A stretch of DNA of 64,000 nt from JAJPIG01 sp035531675 (GTDB lineage Bacteria > Desulfobacterota > Binatia > Binatales > Binataceae): assembly GCA_035531675.1 (NCBI GenBank), contig DATKSL010000033.1:124001-188000 (forward strand), written 5' to 3'. Each line of letters opens with the position of its first letter. Position 1 is the stretch's first letter. Below, one piece after another: positions 17,319 to 26,118 of the stretch. Under the pieces are notes generated by a model, which saw only the letters and a list, made by a program, of their open reading frames with translations, was not told the origin of the DNA and ran no database searches. A program made the translations under genes and the position numbers.

Positions 17319-18291
17319 CCCCAAGTTCGTCGGCGCTTTCGTCCTCGGCGCGCTTGCCCTCATCACTCTCAGCGTGGTTTTGATCGGTTCCGGAAGTTTC
17401 TTCCAACACGCATCTGAGTACGTGCTCTACTTCAGAGGCAGCGTCAACGGCCTGCGCGTCGGGGCTCCGGTCAAGGTGCGCGGAGTGACGATCGGCTCGG
17501 TCACACAAATCCGGCTGAGCTTCGATCCCGCGGGCGAGGCGGTCTACCGCGCGGAGCATCCCGATACGATTCTGATCGCGGTGGTAATCGAGGTCGACTT
17601 GAGACAGCTCGCAGGGTTGGGTGCCGTCGGGGTAAACGAGCTCGAAAACGCCAATGCTTTTCGTGGCGTGGTGAAGCGCGGCCTTAGGGCCTACCTCGGC
17701 ACCGAAAGTCTGGTGACCGGAATGCTGTTCGTGGCGCTCGACTTCAAGCCGGGCACTCCGGAGAATCGGGTGTTGTCGCCCAACTCGCGCTATCTCGAAA
17801 TCCCGACCATTCCGACCGCTCTTGAGCAGGCGCAGGAAGACATCAACGCCGCGCTGGCCAAGCTGCGCAAGGTGGATTTTGATGCCCTGTTGAAGTCACT
17901 GACCGAGACCCTCGACGCGGTGCGACAGCTGGTGAGTTCGCCGCGCACGCAGGCGGTCGTCGACTCGCTGACCCGCACCACCGACAGCCTCGACAAGACC
18001 TCGAAGAGCGTTCGCTTGTTGGCCGAAAGCTTGCACAACGAGATTGCGCCGCTCAGTAAGAGTCTGCAGCGTACTTCCGACACCGCCAACCTCGCCCTGC
18101 AGGAGGCGCGCGCAACCCTCGCTGCCGTCCAGACCACGGTGAATCCGGATTCGCCGTTGGGATATCAGCTCAAAGAGGCGCTGGTGCAGGTTTCAGAGGC
18201 GGCGCGTCAGATACGCGAATTGGCCGAATTCCTGCAACGCAATCCAAGTGCAATTGTCCGCGGTAAGCCAACCAACGAGGCGAACCATTGA
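17302..18291 (+). CDS. MCE (MlaD/PqiB) domain substrate-binding protein
   Basis: 329 residues from ATG 17302. One N-terminal membrane helix (residues ~8-30, FVGAFVLGALALITLSVVLI) anchors it in the inner membrane with the rest in the periplasm. The single MCE domain follows (RGSVNGLRVGAPVKVRGVTI). The C-terminal half is a long helical region rich in heptad-like Leu/Ser, probably forming a tunnel or needle toward the outer membrane. It is longer than E. coli MlaD (~180) and closer to YrbD forms with a coiled-coil tail. Its stop overlaps the next TTG start. Confidence 0.92.
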   Translation: MGNRFSPKFVGAFVLGALALITLSVVLIGSGSFFQHASEYVLYFRGSVNGLRVGAPVKVRGVTIGSVTQIRLSFDPAGEAVYRAEHPDTILIAVVIEVDLRQLAGLGAVGVNELENANAFRGVVKRGLRAYLGTESLVTGMLFVALDFKPGTPENRVLSPNSRYLEIPTIPTALEQAQEDINAALAKLRKVDFDALLKSLTETLDAVRQLVSSPRTQAVVDSLTRTTDSLDKTSKSVRLLAESLHNEIAPLSKSLQRTSDTANLALQEARATLAAVQTTVNPDSPLGYQLKEALVQVSEAARQIRELAEFLQRNPSAIVRGKPTNEANH

Positions 18292-18905
18292 GTCTTTCGA
18301 GATTGCGGCGGGCCGCCCTTGCCCTGTCAGTTATGGTTGCAGCCGTGGGATGCTCGCCGCTGGCGCCGCGGCCCGATCTGACGAAGTTCTACCTGCTGAC
18401 CGCCGCACCAAGTCCCGGTACGCAGCAACCGAGTTCGTCCGCCGGACGAACCATCGGCCTGGGACCGGTGCATTTTCCGAACTACCTGTCGCGCAACCAG
18501 GTGGTCACGCGGCTCTCTCAGAATCAGGTTGAGATTTCCGATACCAATCGCTGGGCAGAATCGCTTGACATCAACTTCACCCAGGTGCTGTCGACTGATT
18601 TGACGGAACAGCTCCCGTCCGATCATGTCGTAACATTTCCATGGAACCGACCCGCGGCGCTCGACTACCAACTCCGGATCGAAGTGTCGAGCTTCGAGGC
18701 CGACCGCGACGGCAGCGCGTATCTTGCGGCGCGCTGGACACTCATCGATGCTCGCCACGGCCGGCAACTATTCGCCGGCGAGTCGCATCTGAAGGACAGC
18801 ATCAATCCCGGTGAGTCTGCCGCCGGCGCGGCGGCCTTGAGCCGCTTGCTGAATGAGTTCAGCCGCCAGCTTGCCGAGCGCATCCGCCAATTTGAGAGCC
18901 GCTGA
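18288..18905 (+). CDS. PqiC/DUF330-like ABC-type transport auxiliary lipoprotein
   Basis: 205 residues. The TTG start shares bases with the stop of the MCE gene. The N-terminus is a lipoprotein signal (RLRRAALALSVMVAAVGC) with acylated Cys22. The body starts with the family motif FYLLTA, and has TIGLGPVHFPNYLSRNQVV and NRWAESLD, typical of PqiC/DUF330. It probably sits in the outer membrane and docks the MCE protein, completing a permease-ATPase-MCE-lipoprotein system. Confidence 0.9.
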   Translation: MSLSRLRRAALALSVMVAAVGCSPLAPRPDLTKFYLLTAAPSPGTQQPSSSAGRTIGLGPVHFPNYLSRNQVVTRLSQNQVEISDTNRWAESLDINFTQVLSTDLTEQLPSDHVVTFPWNRPAALDYQLRIEVSSFEADRDGSAYLAARWTLIDARHGRQLFAGESHLKDSINPGESAAGAAALSRLLNEFSRQLAERIRQFESR

Positions 18906-18942
18906 CCTTGCGCCGACAGATTCGCCTCGCCCCGTACCGCAT

Positions 18943-18971
18943 TTGACAGCCAGTCCGGGCCGGCCTAGAGA
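18943..18971 (+). promoter_or_regulatory. Candidate sigma70-type promoter of the DUF3500 gene
   Basis: TTGACA (18943-18948) and TAGAGA (18966-18971) are 17 bases apart. GAGAGG then serves as a ribosome binding site before ATG 18993. The -10 match is only moderate. Confidence 0.35.
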
Positions 18972-18992
18972 GAAACAGAGAGGAAATTATCG

Positions 18993-20189
18993 ATGGCCAA
19001 TCTCAAGCCGCGCACGACCCGGCCGAAAACCCCCGCCAAGCATGCTTTTGAATTGCCGCCGCAGGGCGTACTGCGGACGTACATGGCGCGCGCGAAAACG
19101 ACGCTTGAGGAACCCTTCGTCGGCATCACCGCCGACGGCAAGGTCGCGCCCGGCCTGTTCTCGATCCGGAAGGCGGGTGTCTCCGTGCAGCCGATCATCG
19201 ATGCTGCCGGCGATTTGACTGCCGTACTGACGCCGGAGCAGAAAAAGACCGCCAGCTTCAGCGTTGACGACAAGGCCTGGGAGCTATGGTGCAATGTTCA
19301 TCCCTACCTGGTGCGTCACGGCGTATGTCTGGACGATTTGAACGACGATCAGAGACAGCGCGCGCTGGCCCTGGTCCGCGCGAGCTTGAGCGCCGCCGGC
19401 TATCAGACCGCGCGCGATGTAATGAAGCTCAACGAGACCATTCGGGAGATTACCGGCCGCGACGAAGAGTACGGCGAATGGATGTACTGGATGAGCGTCT
19501 TCGGCACGCCGTCGACAAGCGAACCCTGGGGCTGGCAGATCGACGGCCATCACCTCATAATCAATTGCTTCGTGCTTGGCGATCAGATCGTGATGACCCC
19601 GAATTTCATGGGTTCGGAACCGGTTTACGCCGACCACGGCAAGTACGCCGGCACTCGCGTTTTCCGCGACGAAGAATCATCCGGCTTTGCGCTGATGACG
19701 AGCCTCACGCCCGCGCAGCGTGACAAGGCGAGCATCGGAACCCAGCTTCCGTTCGACGCTTTTACCACCGCCTTCCGCGACAACCTGCACCTGAAGTACG
19801 AAGGCATCCGCTACGATGAGCTGACGGCTGAACAACAGGCGCTGCTGATGCGCCTGATCGAACTTTACGTCGGCCGCATCCGGCCCGGTCATGCCGAAAT
19901 CAGGCTCGAGGAAGTGAAGGAACATCTCAGGGAAACCTGTTTCGCCTGGATCGGTCGCGTCGACGATCAGAGCCCGTTCTATTATAGGGTCCACAGCCCG
20001 GTCATTCTGATCGAGTTCGACCATCAACCGGGAATCGCGCTCGACAACGACGAGCATTCGCGTAATCACATCCACACTTTGGTGCGGACCCCGAACGGCA
20101 ACGATTATGGCAAGGATCTGCTGCGCCAGCATTACGAGCAGTTTGACCACTCGCATCCGCACACTCCGCATCGACTAGGTAAAATCTGA
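18993..20189 (+). CDS. DUF3500 domain-containing protein
   Basis: 398 residues covering one full DUF3500 domain. Landmarks are PWGWQIDGHHLIINC, FMGSEPVYAD, HSPVILIEFDHQPG and HIHTLVRTPNGNDYGKDLL. The repeated His clusters suggest a metal site, but the family has no established function. No signal peptide is evident. An RBS (GAGAGG) precedes the ATG. An NTF2-like gene follows closely, so the two may form an operon. Confidence 0.88.
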   Translation: MANLKPRTTRPKTPAKHAFELPPQGVLRTYMARAKTTLEEPFVGITADGKVAPGLFSIRKAGVSVQPIIDAAGDLTAVLTPEQKKTASFSVDDKAWELWCNVHPYLVRHGVCLDDLNDDQRQRALALVRASLSAAGYQTARDVMKLNETIREITGRDEEYGEWMYWMSVFGTPSTSEPWGWQIDGHHLIINCFVLGDQIVMTPNFMGSEPVYADHGKYAGTRVFRDEESSGFALMTSLTPAQRDKASIGTQLPFDAFTTAFRDNLHLKYEGIRYDELTAEQQALLMRLIELYVGRIRPGHAEIRLEEVKEHLRETCFAWIGRVDDQSPFYYRVHSPVILIEFDHQPGIALDNDEHSRNHIHTLVRTPNGNDYGKDLLRQHYEQFDHSHPHTPHRLGKI

Positions 20190-20228
20190 CACTGCGTGAA
20201 TAGCCAGTTCCGATTATCGAGGTGTCCG

Positions 20229-20681
20229 GTGGCTGATGAATTGACTAAAGAATACATGGAAGCGCAGATTCGCGACTATTTCGAGGCCTGCAACTCTGGC
20301 GATCCGGAACGTATCGCTAAATATTTCGAGTCCGATGCGGTACACTACTTTCCGCCCGGTATGTACAACGGTCCATTCCGCGGCGCTCGCACGATCGGCG
20401 AGCGCTGGCAGCAGTTTGTCAAAACGATCGGCTCGTACTGGACGGTGGACCGGGTATTGTGCGACCCGGCCCTGCGTCAGGCGGTAATTGAATGGACTCA
20501 CTTCAAACGCAAGGACGGTAAAATCCTGCGCGGCGCCGAATGGTATATATTCAGCGAGCGCGGCCGGATCGCGGAAATCCGCGCCTACTACGCGTCGCCG
20601 CAGGACCCATCGCTGGAGCGCCTGGAACTCGGCGGCTTCGACTACGAAAAGCTCGGCTATCCGATGAAGCTGCCGAAGTAG
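20229..20681 (+). CDS. SnoaL/NTF2-like protein
   Basis: 150 residues from GTG 20229, chosen because AGGTG lies just upstream; GTG 20196 would add 11 residues. The fold signature is an N-terminal helix (IRDYFEACNSGDPERIAKYF), then DAVHYFPPG, RGARTIGERW and a C-terminal strand (RIAEIRAYY). Related proteins are small isomerases, hydrolases or polyketide cyclases, or ligand-binding subunits. No catalytic dyad can be named with confidence. It follows DUF3500 and converges with the LLM gene. Confidence 0.8.
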   Translation: MADELTKEYMEAQIRDYFEACNSGDPERIAKYFESDAVHYFPPGMYNGPFRGARTIGERWQQFVKTIGSYWTVDRVLCDPALRQAVIEWTHFKRKDGKILRGAEWYIFSERGRIAEIRAYYASPQDPSLERLELGGFDYEKLGYPMKLPK

Positions 20682-20695
20682 ACTGTGGCTGAGGC

Positions 20696-21724
20696 CTAAT
20701 TCCTGGAACGGAAGTAGGGTATCACTTCTTTTGCGAAGACCTCGGCAACTTCGGTCGGCAACTCGTAGGATTTGAAGCCGAGCAGGTAGAAGTGGTTAAT
20801 CCCGCGGCTGATCACGGCTTCGAGCTTGGCGATTATCTCGCGCGCCGTCCCCATCAAAGTATATTTCGAACAGAATAAATCGAGTACCTCGTCGGGTACC
20901 CAGTCGGTCAGCGCGACCGCGCGATCCCAATCCTCACAATGGTTTACGTCCGGATAGAGTTCGGGCATCGGACGCGGAGCGGGAACCGCGATGCCGACAG
21001 CCTTGAGCGCCTCCGGCCAGTGCATCGCGAACAGCGCCGCATAGGGACGTGCGAGCCGGCGGGCCGCGCGCCAGTCGGCGCCAACGTAGGTGTAGGCGCC
21101 CAGCATCACCTCGAGATCGGCGAGCGTGCGGCCGGCGCGCGCGGCGCCGGTGCGAAGATTACCGATCGCATAGTCGAGATTGTCGCCATCGATGCCCGCC
21201 AGCAGCATCGCGCCATCGGCCACTTCGCCCGCCACCTGCAGCATTTTGGGGCCGGTGGCAGCCAGGTAGATGGGCGCGGCGGTGGTGCGTCCTTCGGCGC
21301 TTTTCATGCGCAGCTTGCGACCGGCGAAATCGACCCATTGGCCGGCGCCAAACTCGCGAATGGTGCGAATCGCCTCGCGCATCTCGGCGACCCTGGTCGG
21401 CCTGAGCCCGACCAGACGCACCGAGCTGTCGCCCTGGCCGATACCGAGGATCGCGCGGCCGCCTGACAACTCGTTGAGCGAAGTGATCGCGCAGGCGGTG
21501 ACCGTGAGATGGCGGGTCAGCGGAGTCGTGACACCGATGCCGATACCAACTTTCGAGGTGGCGAGGGCGACGGCCGAGAGCGCGATCCAGGCGTCGCGCC
21601 ACAGCAGTTGCGAGTCGGGAATCCAGACCGAGTCGAAGCCCGCGGCCTCTGCGGCCGCAGCTTGTTTCGCGATCGCCCGCACCGGTTCGCAGGCCGGCAG
21701 CCGCAGTCCGAACTTGATCGTCAT
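20696..21724 (-). CDS. LLM-class oxidoreductase, probably F420-dependent
   Basis: A 342-residue luciferase-like barrel. Seen are TIKFGLRLPACEPV, FDSVWIPDSQLLWRD, SGGRAILGIGQGDSS and PIYLAATGPKMLQ, resembling the methylene-tetrahydromethanopterin-reductase-like, F420-using branch. It likely oxidises a carbon-nitrogen or alcohol group, or reduces a double bond. Its ATG overlaps the stop of the upstream MFS gene (ATGA, 21721-21724), so uptake and oxidation are translationally coupled. Confidence 0.87.
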   Translation of the reverse strand: MTIKFGLRLPACEPVRAIAKQAAAAEAAGFDSVWIPDSQLLWRDAWIALSAVALATSKVGIGIGVTTPLTRHLTVTACAITSLNELSGGRAILGIGQGDSSVRLVGLRPTRVAEMREAIRTIREFGAGQWVDFAGRKLRMKSAEGRTTAAPIYLAATGPKMLQVAGEVADGAMLLAGIDGDNLDYAIGNLRTGAARAGRTLADLEVMLGAYTYVGADWRAARRLARPYAALFAMHWPEALKAVGIAVPAPRPMPELYPDVNHCEDWDRAVALTDWVPDEVLDLFCSKYTLMGTAREIIAKLEAVISRGINHFYLLGFKSYELPTEVAEVFAKEVIPYFRSRN

Positions 21725-22962
21725 CGCGCGCTGACGCTCATGGTTTCGCTGCTGTCAGATGGCGCAGCGGCCATTTGCTTCGGCACCGTCACGGCCAGGC
21801 TCACCAGCCCGCCGACCACGGCGAGCAGCGCGCACAGCCCGAACGCTTCGCGATAGCTCAGCGTGACATCCACGATCCAGCCACCGACGAAGGGCGCGAA
21901 CGACAGCCCCAGGAATAGCACGAACTGGCCGGCGCCCGAGAAAAAGCCGAATGACTTGAGCCCGAGCGTCTGCGCCAGTAGCAGCGCCAACAGGCCCGTT
22001 GGCGAGGCGACCGCGAAGCCGAACAGCACGATAAACAGAACCCTGAAGCCGGCCGTGTTGGCGCCCAGCAAAGCCCAGTAGCTGACCGCCATCATCGCGA
22101 AGCATAGCGCCAAAGCGAATTTGCCGCCGAGGCGGTCACCGAACAGGCCCATCAGCAAGGCCGCACCGGTGCCGATCACCTCGTACCAGGCGATAATCAT
22201 CGCCGCCGCATGCGGCGTCATGCCAAGCTTGATGAAGAATGGAATCAGATGGGCGACCGGCAGACCGACGGCGAATCCGTAGCATGCGTAGGCGATCATG
22301 ATCAGCCAGAACGCGCTGGTGCGGAACCCCTCGGCAATTTCCAGGCCCGGTAGTGCGCCGTGCGAATCGGCATGTGCGACTCCGCCGGGCGGACGCGATC
22401 GCACCAGTATCAGGATGACCGGGATAACGATCACTGCGATCGGCACTATCGAGGCCAGATAGGCGCCGCGCCATCCCCAGCTTCGCACCGCTGCATCCGC
22501 CGCCAGCACCATCACGAAGCCGCCGAAGGCAGTGCCCGCCGCCGCGATTCCGAACGCCGTGCCGCGCTGCCGCTCCTCGAACCAGTTCGCGACCACCACC
22601 TGCGCCGGGACCAGCGTTGACATCGCCAGCGCGACGCCGAGGATCACAAACGCCGCCAGCATCACGCCGTAGCTATGAGCGTGGCTTGCGATCAGGTAGG
22701 CGACGATCGCCAGGAGCGCCCCGCCGATCATCGAGGTCTGGGCCTCGATCCGCTCCAGCATCAGTCCCACTATCGGGCTCGCGACCGTAAGGGCTAGCAG
22801 CAGGGCGGTGAGCAGCGACGAAGTCTGCTCGTGGCTCCACGAGAAGGCCTTGAGCAGGGGATCGAAGAACACGCCGAAGTTGAGAAAGCCGCCGAAAAGA
22901 ACCACCAGAATGACGAAAAGACCGCCAACGATTATCCATCTATGCCGTTCTGTTCCTGACAT
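21721..22962 (-). CDS. Major facilitator superfamily transporter (OFA/MCT-like)
   Basis: 413 residues with twelve predicted membrane helices. The N-terminus (IIVGGLFVILVVLFGGFLNF) and the pattern of short loops resemble oxalate-formate and monocarboxylate antiporters. RBS GGAGAAGGA precedes the ATG. It is coupled to the downstream LLM gene by an ATGA overlap, suggesting that it imports the LLM substrate, probably an organic acid. The promoter must lie in the 127-base divergent gap to the Rieske operon at 23090. Confidence 0.88.
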   Translation of the reverse strand: MSGTERHRWIIVGGLFVILVVLFGGFLNFGVFFDPLLKAFSWSHEQTSSLLTALLLALTVASPIVGLMLERIEAQTSMIGGALLAIVAYLIASHAHSYGVMLAAFVILGVALAMSTLVPAQVVVANWFEERQRGTAFGIAAAGTAFGGFVMVLAADAAVRSWGWRGAYLASIVPIAVIVIPVILILVRSRPPGGVAHADSHGALPGLEIAEGFRTSAFWLIMIAYACYGFAVGLPVAHLIPFFIKLGMTPHAAAMIIAWYEVIGTGAALLMGLFGDRLGGKFALALCFAMMAVSYWALLGANTAGFRVLFIVLFGFAVASPTGLLALLLAQTLGLKSFGFFSGAGQFVLFLGLSFAPFVGGWIVDVTLSYREAFGLCALLAVVGGLVSLAVTVPKQMAAAPSDSSETMSVSAR

Positions 22963-23049
22963 TCCTTCTCCTCTGCTTCGTCGTCGAGGCCGGCTTCCAT
23001 TCGGCCACCACTGCGGTAACGCCCGCCCGGCGCAAAGTCAAACGCCTGC

Positions 23050-23077
23050 TTGCCGCATCGATCGGAGCGACTATACT
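23050..23077 (+). promoter_or_regulatory. Candidate promoter of the nine-gene Rieske operon
   Basis: TTGCCG (23050-23055), 16 bases, TATACT (23072-23077). The ATG at 23090 lies only 12 bases beyond the -10, with no convincing ribosome binding site, so the transcript could be leaderless. Motif match only. Confidence 0.4.
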
Positions 23078-23089
23078 GACCACAGGGCC

Positions 23090-24394
23090 ATGGAAGCGAC
23101 CGAAAATCACACGATTGACTCGGGGCTCACCCGGATGCGGGAGCGCTATCCTGAACTGGGCAGCGGGCCGCTGCCGGTCGAGCCGTATATCTCGCCGGCT
23201 TACTTCGAGCTCGAGAAGCGTCACATCTTCAAGCGCGTATGGCAGCACGTCGGGCGCGAGGCCGAGATTCCGCGGCCCGGTGATTTCTTCGTCGTCGACC
23301 TGCCGGCCTCCGATGCCTCGCTGATCGTCGTTCGCGGGCGCGATAATGTGATCCGCGCGTTGCATAACGTCTGCTCGCATCGTCTGAACAAGCTGGTTTA
23401 CGAACCGCGCGGCTCGGCGCGCCGGCTCAATTGCAAGTTCCACGGCTGGTCATACGAGCTCGATGGGCGGCTGGTCGGGGTGCCGGACGAGAAATACTTC
23501 AGCGGCCTCGATCGCGACCAGTGCGGGCTTATGCCCGCCAGCGCGGACGTCTGGCAGGGCTTCATCTTCGTCAACCTCGACCCGCGTCCCGCCCTCTCGC
23601 TGAGCGATTTCCTGCGCCCGGTCTACGCCGGACTCGAGGGCTACCCGTTCGAGCGGATGACGAATTGCTACCGATGGCGCACGGTCGTCAATTGCAACTG
23701 GAAGCTGGCGCTGGACGCTTTCCAGGAGACCTATCACGTCCGTTACGTCCACGGCCGCTCGATCGCCGATGCGCTGCGCGTGGATGAAGATGGCAGCATG
23801 CTGCCGATCGATTGCCTGTGCGGCGATTTCCATCGCCGGCTCTCGATGGCGGGCAACCCGAAAACGGTCTATGGAAATCCGCAGGCCGCCACCACCGTCG
23901 ATGGGTCGCAGAAGCAGGCTGGTACGCAACGGGTTGGCAAGGTCGCGGCGGTGGCGCTTAAGGCGGGCCGGGGCGCGACCACATTGTCATTCAGCGCCGC
24001 CGATCTGCCGCCGGCGATCAATTGGCGAAAAGATCCCGACTGGGTCTTCGACATCAACGTCATCTTTCCCGATTTCTACGTTTCGACCCGGCCGAATTAT
24101 TACCAGGCCTACAATTTTCGCCCGATCGCTCACAACCGCACGCTGTTTGATGCCCGCGTCTACTACCCTGAAATGAAAAATGCCGGCGGCCGCTTCTATC
24201 AGGAATACATGAAGTGCGTGCTGCGCGACGTCCTGCTCGAGGACCTTGGCACTCTCGAACAGCTTCAGGCCGGTTGCGAGACCGGTCCCCGGACCCACAT
24301 GATCCTGCAGGATTACGAGTTGATGGTTCGTCACAATGCTTATGTCGTCGATCGCCTGATTCGCGAGGGCGAGAGTCGCCGCGAGGTTGCGTAG
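23090..24394 (+). CDS. Rieske aromatic oxygenase, alpha subunit
   Basis: 434 residues from ATG 23090; the frame opens ~280 bases earlier, but that part overlaps the divergent promoter region and MFS gene. Rieske ligands are Cys95/His97 and Cys115/His118. The mononuclear iron site shows His216 and His221 within FQETYHVRYVH, with Glu213 at the usual bridging Asp position. Architecture is that of single-component-type alpha subunits acting on aromatic acids or amines. A small conserved gene follows four bases downstream, and a matching ferredoxin lies six genes later at 26119. Substrate unknown. Confidence 0.92.
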   Translation: MEATENHTIDSGLTRMRERYPELGSGPLPVEPYISPAYFELEKRHIFKRVWQHVGREAEIPRPGDFFVVDLPASDASLIVVRGRDNVIRALHNVCSHRLNKLVYEPRGSARRLNCKFHGWSYELDGRLVGVPDEKYFSGLDRDQCGLMPASADVWQGFIFVNLDPRPALSLSDFLRPVYAGLEGYPFERMTNCYRWRTVVNCNWKLALDAFQETYHVRYVHGRSIADALRVDEDGSMLPIDCLCGDFHRRLSMAGNPKTVYGNPQAATTVDGSQKQAGTQRVGKVAAVALKAGRGATTLSFSAADLPPAINWRKDPDWVFDINVIFPDFYVSTRPNYYQAYNFRPIAHNRTLFDARVYYPEMKNAGGRFYQEYMKCVLRDVLLEDLGTLEQLQAGCETGPRTHMILQDYELMVRHNAYVVDRLIREGESRREVA

Positions 24395-24398
24395 CGTC

Positions 24399-24749
24399 AT
24401 GTCAGCCCCGATCAAGCTCCCGCCGGAGTTCGCCGCGCTCGAGCCTTATGCGCATTGGGCGCTGCCGACCGAAACTGCCCGCAACCATCATCGCGATGAA
24501 AGCAGTGCGGCCGAGATCGAGGCGTTCGCCGCGGCGATGCTGGCGCGCTTCGATGAGATCGTCGCGCGGCTCAACGAATTTCCGCTCGCCGCGATGCCCG
24601 AGCAGTGGCAGCCGCTCTACTGGATGCTGCTGTCGCTGGCGGAAGTCGCTCCCGCCGTCGAGTTCTACCATGGTCCGCAGGTTCCCGACGGTTACGATAC
24701 GCGACGTTTTGTGGCCGACGAGAGTTTTCCGTTGCGACCGCGGATGTAG
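24399..24749 (+). CDS. Small conserved protein of unknown function, Rieske oxygenase partner (copy 1)
   Basis: 116 residues; ATG four bases after the oxygenase stop. I do not recognise a named family. It aligns without gaps to the protein at 58858-59208, also directly after a Rieske alpha gene. Shared blocks are a LEP-x3-WAL-x-TE start, FPL-x2-MPEQ in the middle and LSL-x-EV-x2-AVE-x-Y near the end, roughly 45% identical by eye. No signal, metal cluster or membrane segment; mostly helical with conserved Trp, Glu and Pro. Perhaps a small structural or beta-like subunit, or an assembly factor of the oxygenase. Function is inference from position. Confidence 0.85.
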   Translation: MSAPIKLPPEFAALEPYAHWALPTETARNHHRDESSAAEIEAFAAAMLARFDEIVARLNEFPLAAMPEQWQPLYWMLLSLAEVAPAVEFYHGPQVPDGYDTRRFVADESFPLRPRM

Positions 24750-24760
24750 GATGTGAGCCG

Positions 24761-25177
24761 ATGGCGCGCTGCCGAATCTTCTCGATCGATGAGAACCTGC
24801 TGCCGGTGGTCGAAGGCGGGCTCTATACCAAGAGTTTTTCCACCGCGCGGATCAGCGTTTCGGTCGTCAAGTTCGTTTCGCCGGGCGGCGCGGCACTCAA
24901 AGGGCGGCCGCACAGCCATGGCGAGGAGGCCTCGTTCCAGATTGAAGGCGGATGCTCGGTCTTCCAGCCCGACGACGCGCCCGGCGCCGAGTATCGCATG
25001 GAGGCCGGCGAAGCGCTGCTGATTCCGGCCGACAGTGCTCATTATGGGACCAATCGTTTTGGCGCCGCCGGAATTTCGATGAGGCTTAACGTGGTATCGC
25101 CGCCGCGTGCGGAGTTTATCGCCAAGGATGCGCAGCCGTTTTACCCGCTGGCCGAACCGTCCCCAAAACGCGATTGA
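24761..25177 (+). CDS. Cupin domain protein
   Basis: 138 residues from ATG 24761. A single cupin barrel: motif 1 around GRPHSHGEEASFQIEGG (His-x-His, Glu) and motif 2 around GEALLIPADSAHYGTN (His), which would bind one divalent metal. Small cupins in aromatic operons are dioxygenases, isomerases or binding proteins. It follows the small Rieske partner by 11 bases and precedes another cupin by 12. The earlier open frame overlaps the previous gene and is ignored. Confidence 0.8.
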   Translation: MARCRIFSIDENLLPVVEGGLYTKSFSTARISVSVVKFVSPGGAALKGRPHSHGEEASFQIEGGCSVFQPDDAPGAEYRMEAGEALLIPADSAHYGTNRFGAAGISMRLNVVSPPRAEFIAKDAQPFYPLAEPSPKRD

Positions 25178-25189
25178 AGTCATCCGCAG

Positions 25190-25537
25190 ATGGATACCTG
25201 TAAAGTGCTGGGTTCGGCCGACGCTATCGCGCGCGCCGAGGCGCGCCGCGAATCGACCCTTATCGCGCAGGCCGGCCAGACGCTGATCACTGTGGTCGCC
25301 GCTTGCCGCCGTGGCGATCGGCTTGGCGACCCGATTTCACCGGCGGGTTGGACCGAAGAGGTCGGCGCCGTCCTCAAGGGACGCTTCGAGCTCATTTTCG
25401 ACGACGAAACTCGCGCCCTCGAGGCCGGCCACGCCGCGGCTATCGACCAGGGGCAGCCGCACGCCTGGCGATGCGTCAGCGAACGGGGCGTGCTCTACCG
25501 GGTCGCGATGAAGGCCGGCGACGACGGGGCGTCGTGA
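25190..25537 (+). CDS. Small cupin-like protein
   Basis: 115 residues. The barrel core is weakly but recognisably cupin: EEVGAVLKGRFELIFDDE, then AAIDQGQPHAWRCVSERG. Metal ligands are incomplete: only the second-motif His is obvious, and the first motif lacks the His-x-His pair of its neighbour. It may be a non-metal binding partner of the upstream cupin. Its stop overlaps the GTG start of the next gene. Confidence 0.65.
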   Translation: MDTCKVLGSADAIARAEARRESTLIAQAGQTLITVVAACRRGDRLGDPISPAGWTEEVGAVLKGRFELIFDDETRALEAGHAAAIDQGQPHAWRCVSERGVLYRVAMKAGDDGAS

Positions 25538-26100
25538 GCCGTCCGATTTCCGGCGACGGGCGTGTGCGTACCGATCGAGCCGCGGCGCAGACTCTGCGTC
25601 GGCTCGAAGCGCGCGCCGAGATTCTGGATTTGAAAGCCCGCTATGCCGCCCATGCCGACGCGAAATATATTCCTTCTCACCAGCGCGCATCGTCCGAGGT
25701 GATCGAGCGTGCCGCCCGCGGCCAGGCCGATTGCTTCACGCGCGACGCGCTCTGGCATGCGAGCCCCGAGTTCGGCGGCGATCTGAGCGGACGCGAAGCG
25801 CTATTCGGTTTCTTCTGCCGCGCGCCATGGCGTTTCGCGATGCATTTCTATGTCGCGCCGGAGTTGACGATCGACGATCAGCACGCTGTCGGACGCTGGC
25901 GTCTGCTCCAAATCGCGATCGCCGACGACCGCCCCGCGCCGATGATTCTCGGCGGCGTCACCGTCGAAGAATACCGCCGCGAGGATGGCCGCTGGCTCGT
26001 CTCGCGGATGTCGTTCGAGCAACTGCACGCGCTGAGCCTCGGGCTTGCCGCGCCCGAACTCCGATGCCTGATTCCGGCCGCCTTCGGAAACCCCGCTTAG
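25534..26100 (+). CDS. SnoaL/NTF2-like protein
   Basis: 188 residues from GTG 25534 (GTGA overlap with the cupin stop). NTF2 features are LEARAEILDLKARYAAHAD, the DALWHASPEF strand, SGREALFGFF and a C-terminal REDGRWLVSRM strand. Its size and place in a Rieske operon would suit a dioxygenase beta subunit, but the beta-subunit landmarks seen at 4741-5220 are absent, so it may instead be a small cyclase or isomerase. The earlier open frame is an overlap artefact. Confidence 0.75.
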   Translation: MSRPISGDGRVRTDRAAAQTLRRLEARAEILDLKARYAAHADAKYIPSHQRASSEVIERAARGQADCFTRDALWHASPEFGGDLSGREALFGFFCRAPWRFAMHFYVAPELTIDDQHAVGRWRLLQIAIADDRPAPMILGGVTVEEYRREDGRWLVSRMSFEQLHALSLGLAAPELRCLIPAAFGNPA

Positions 26101-26118
26101 GATCGGGAGCGAACGATT

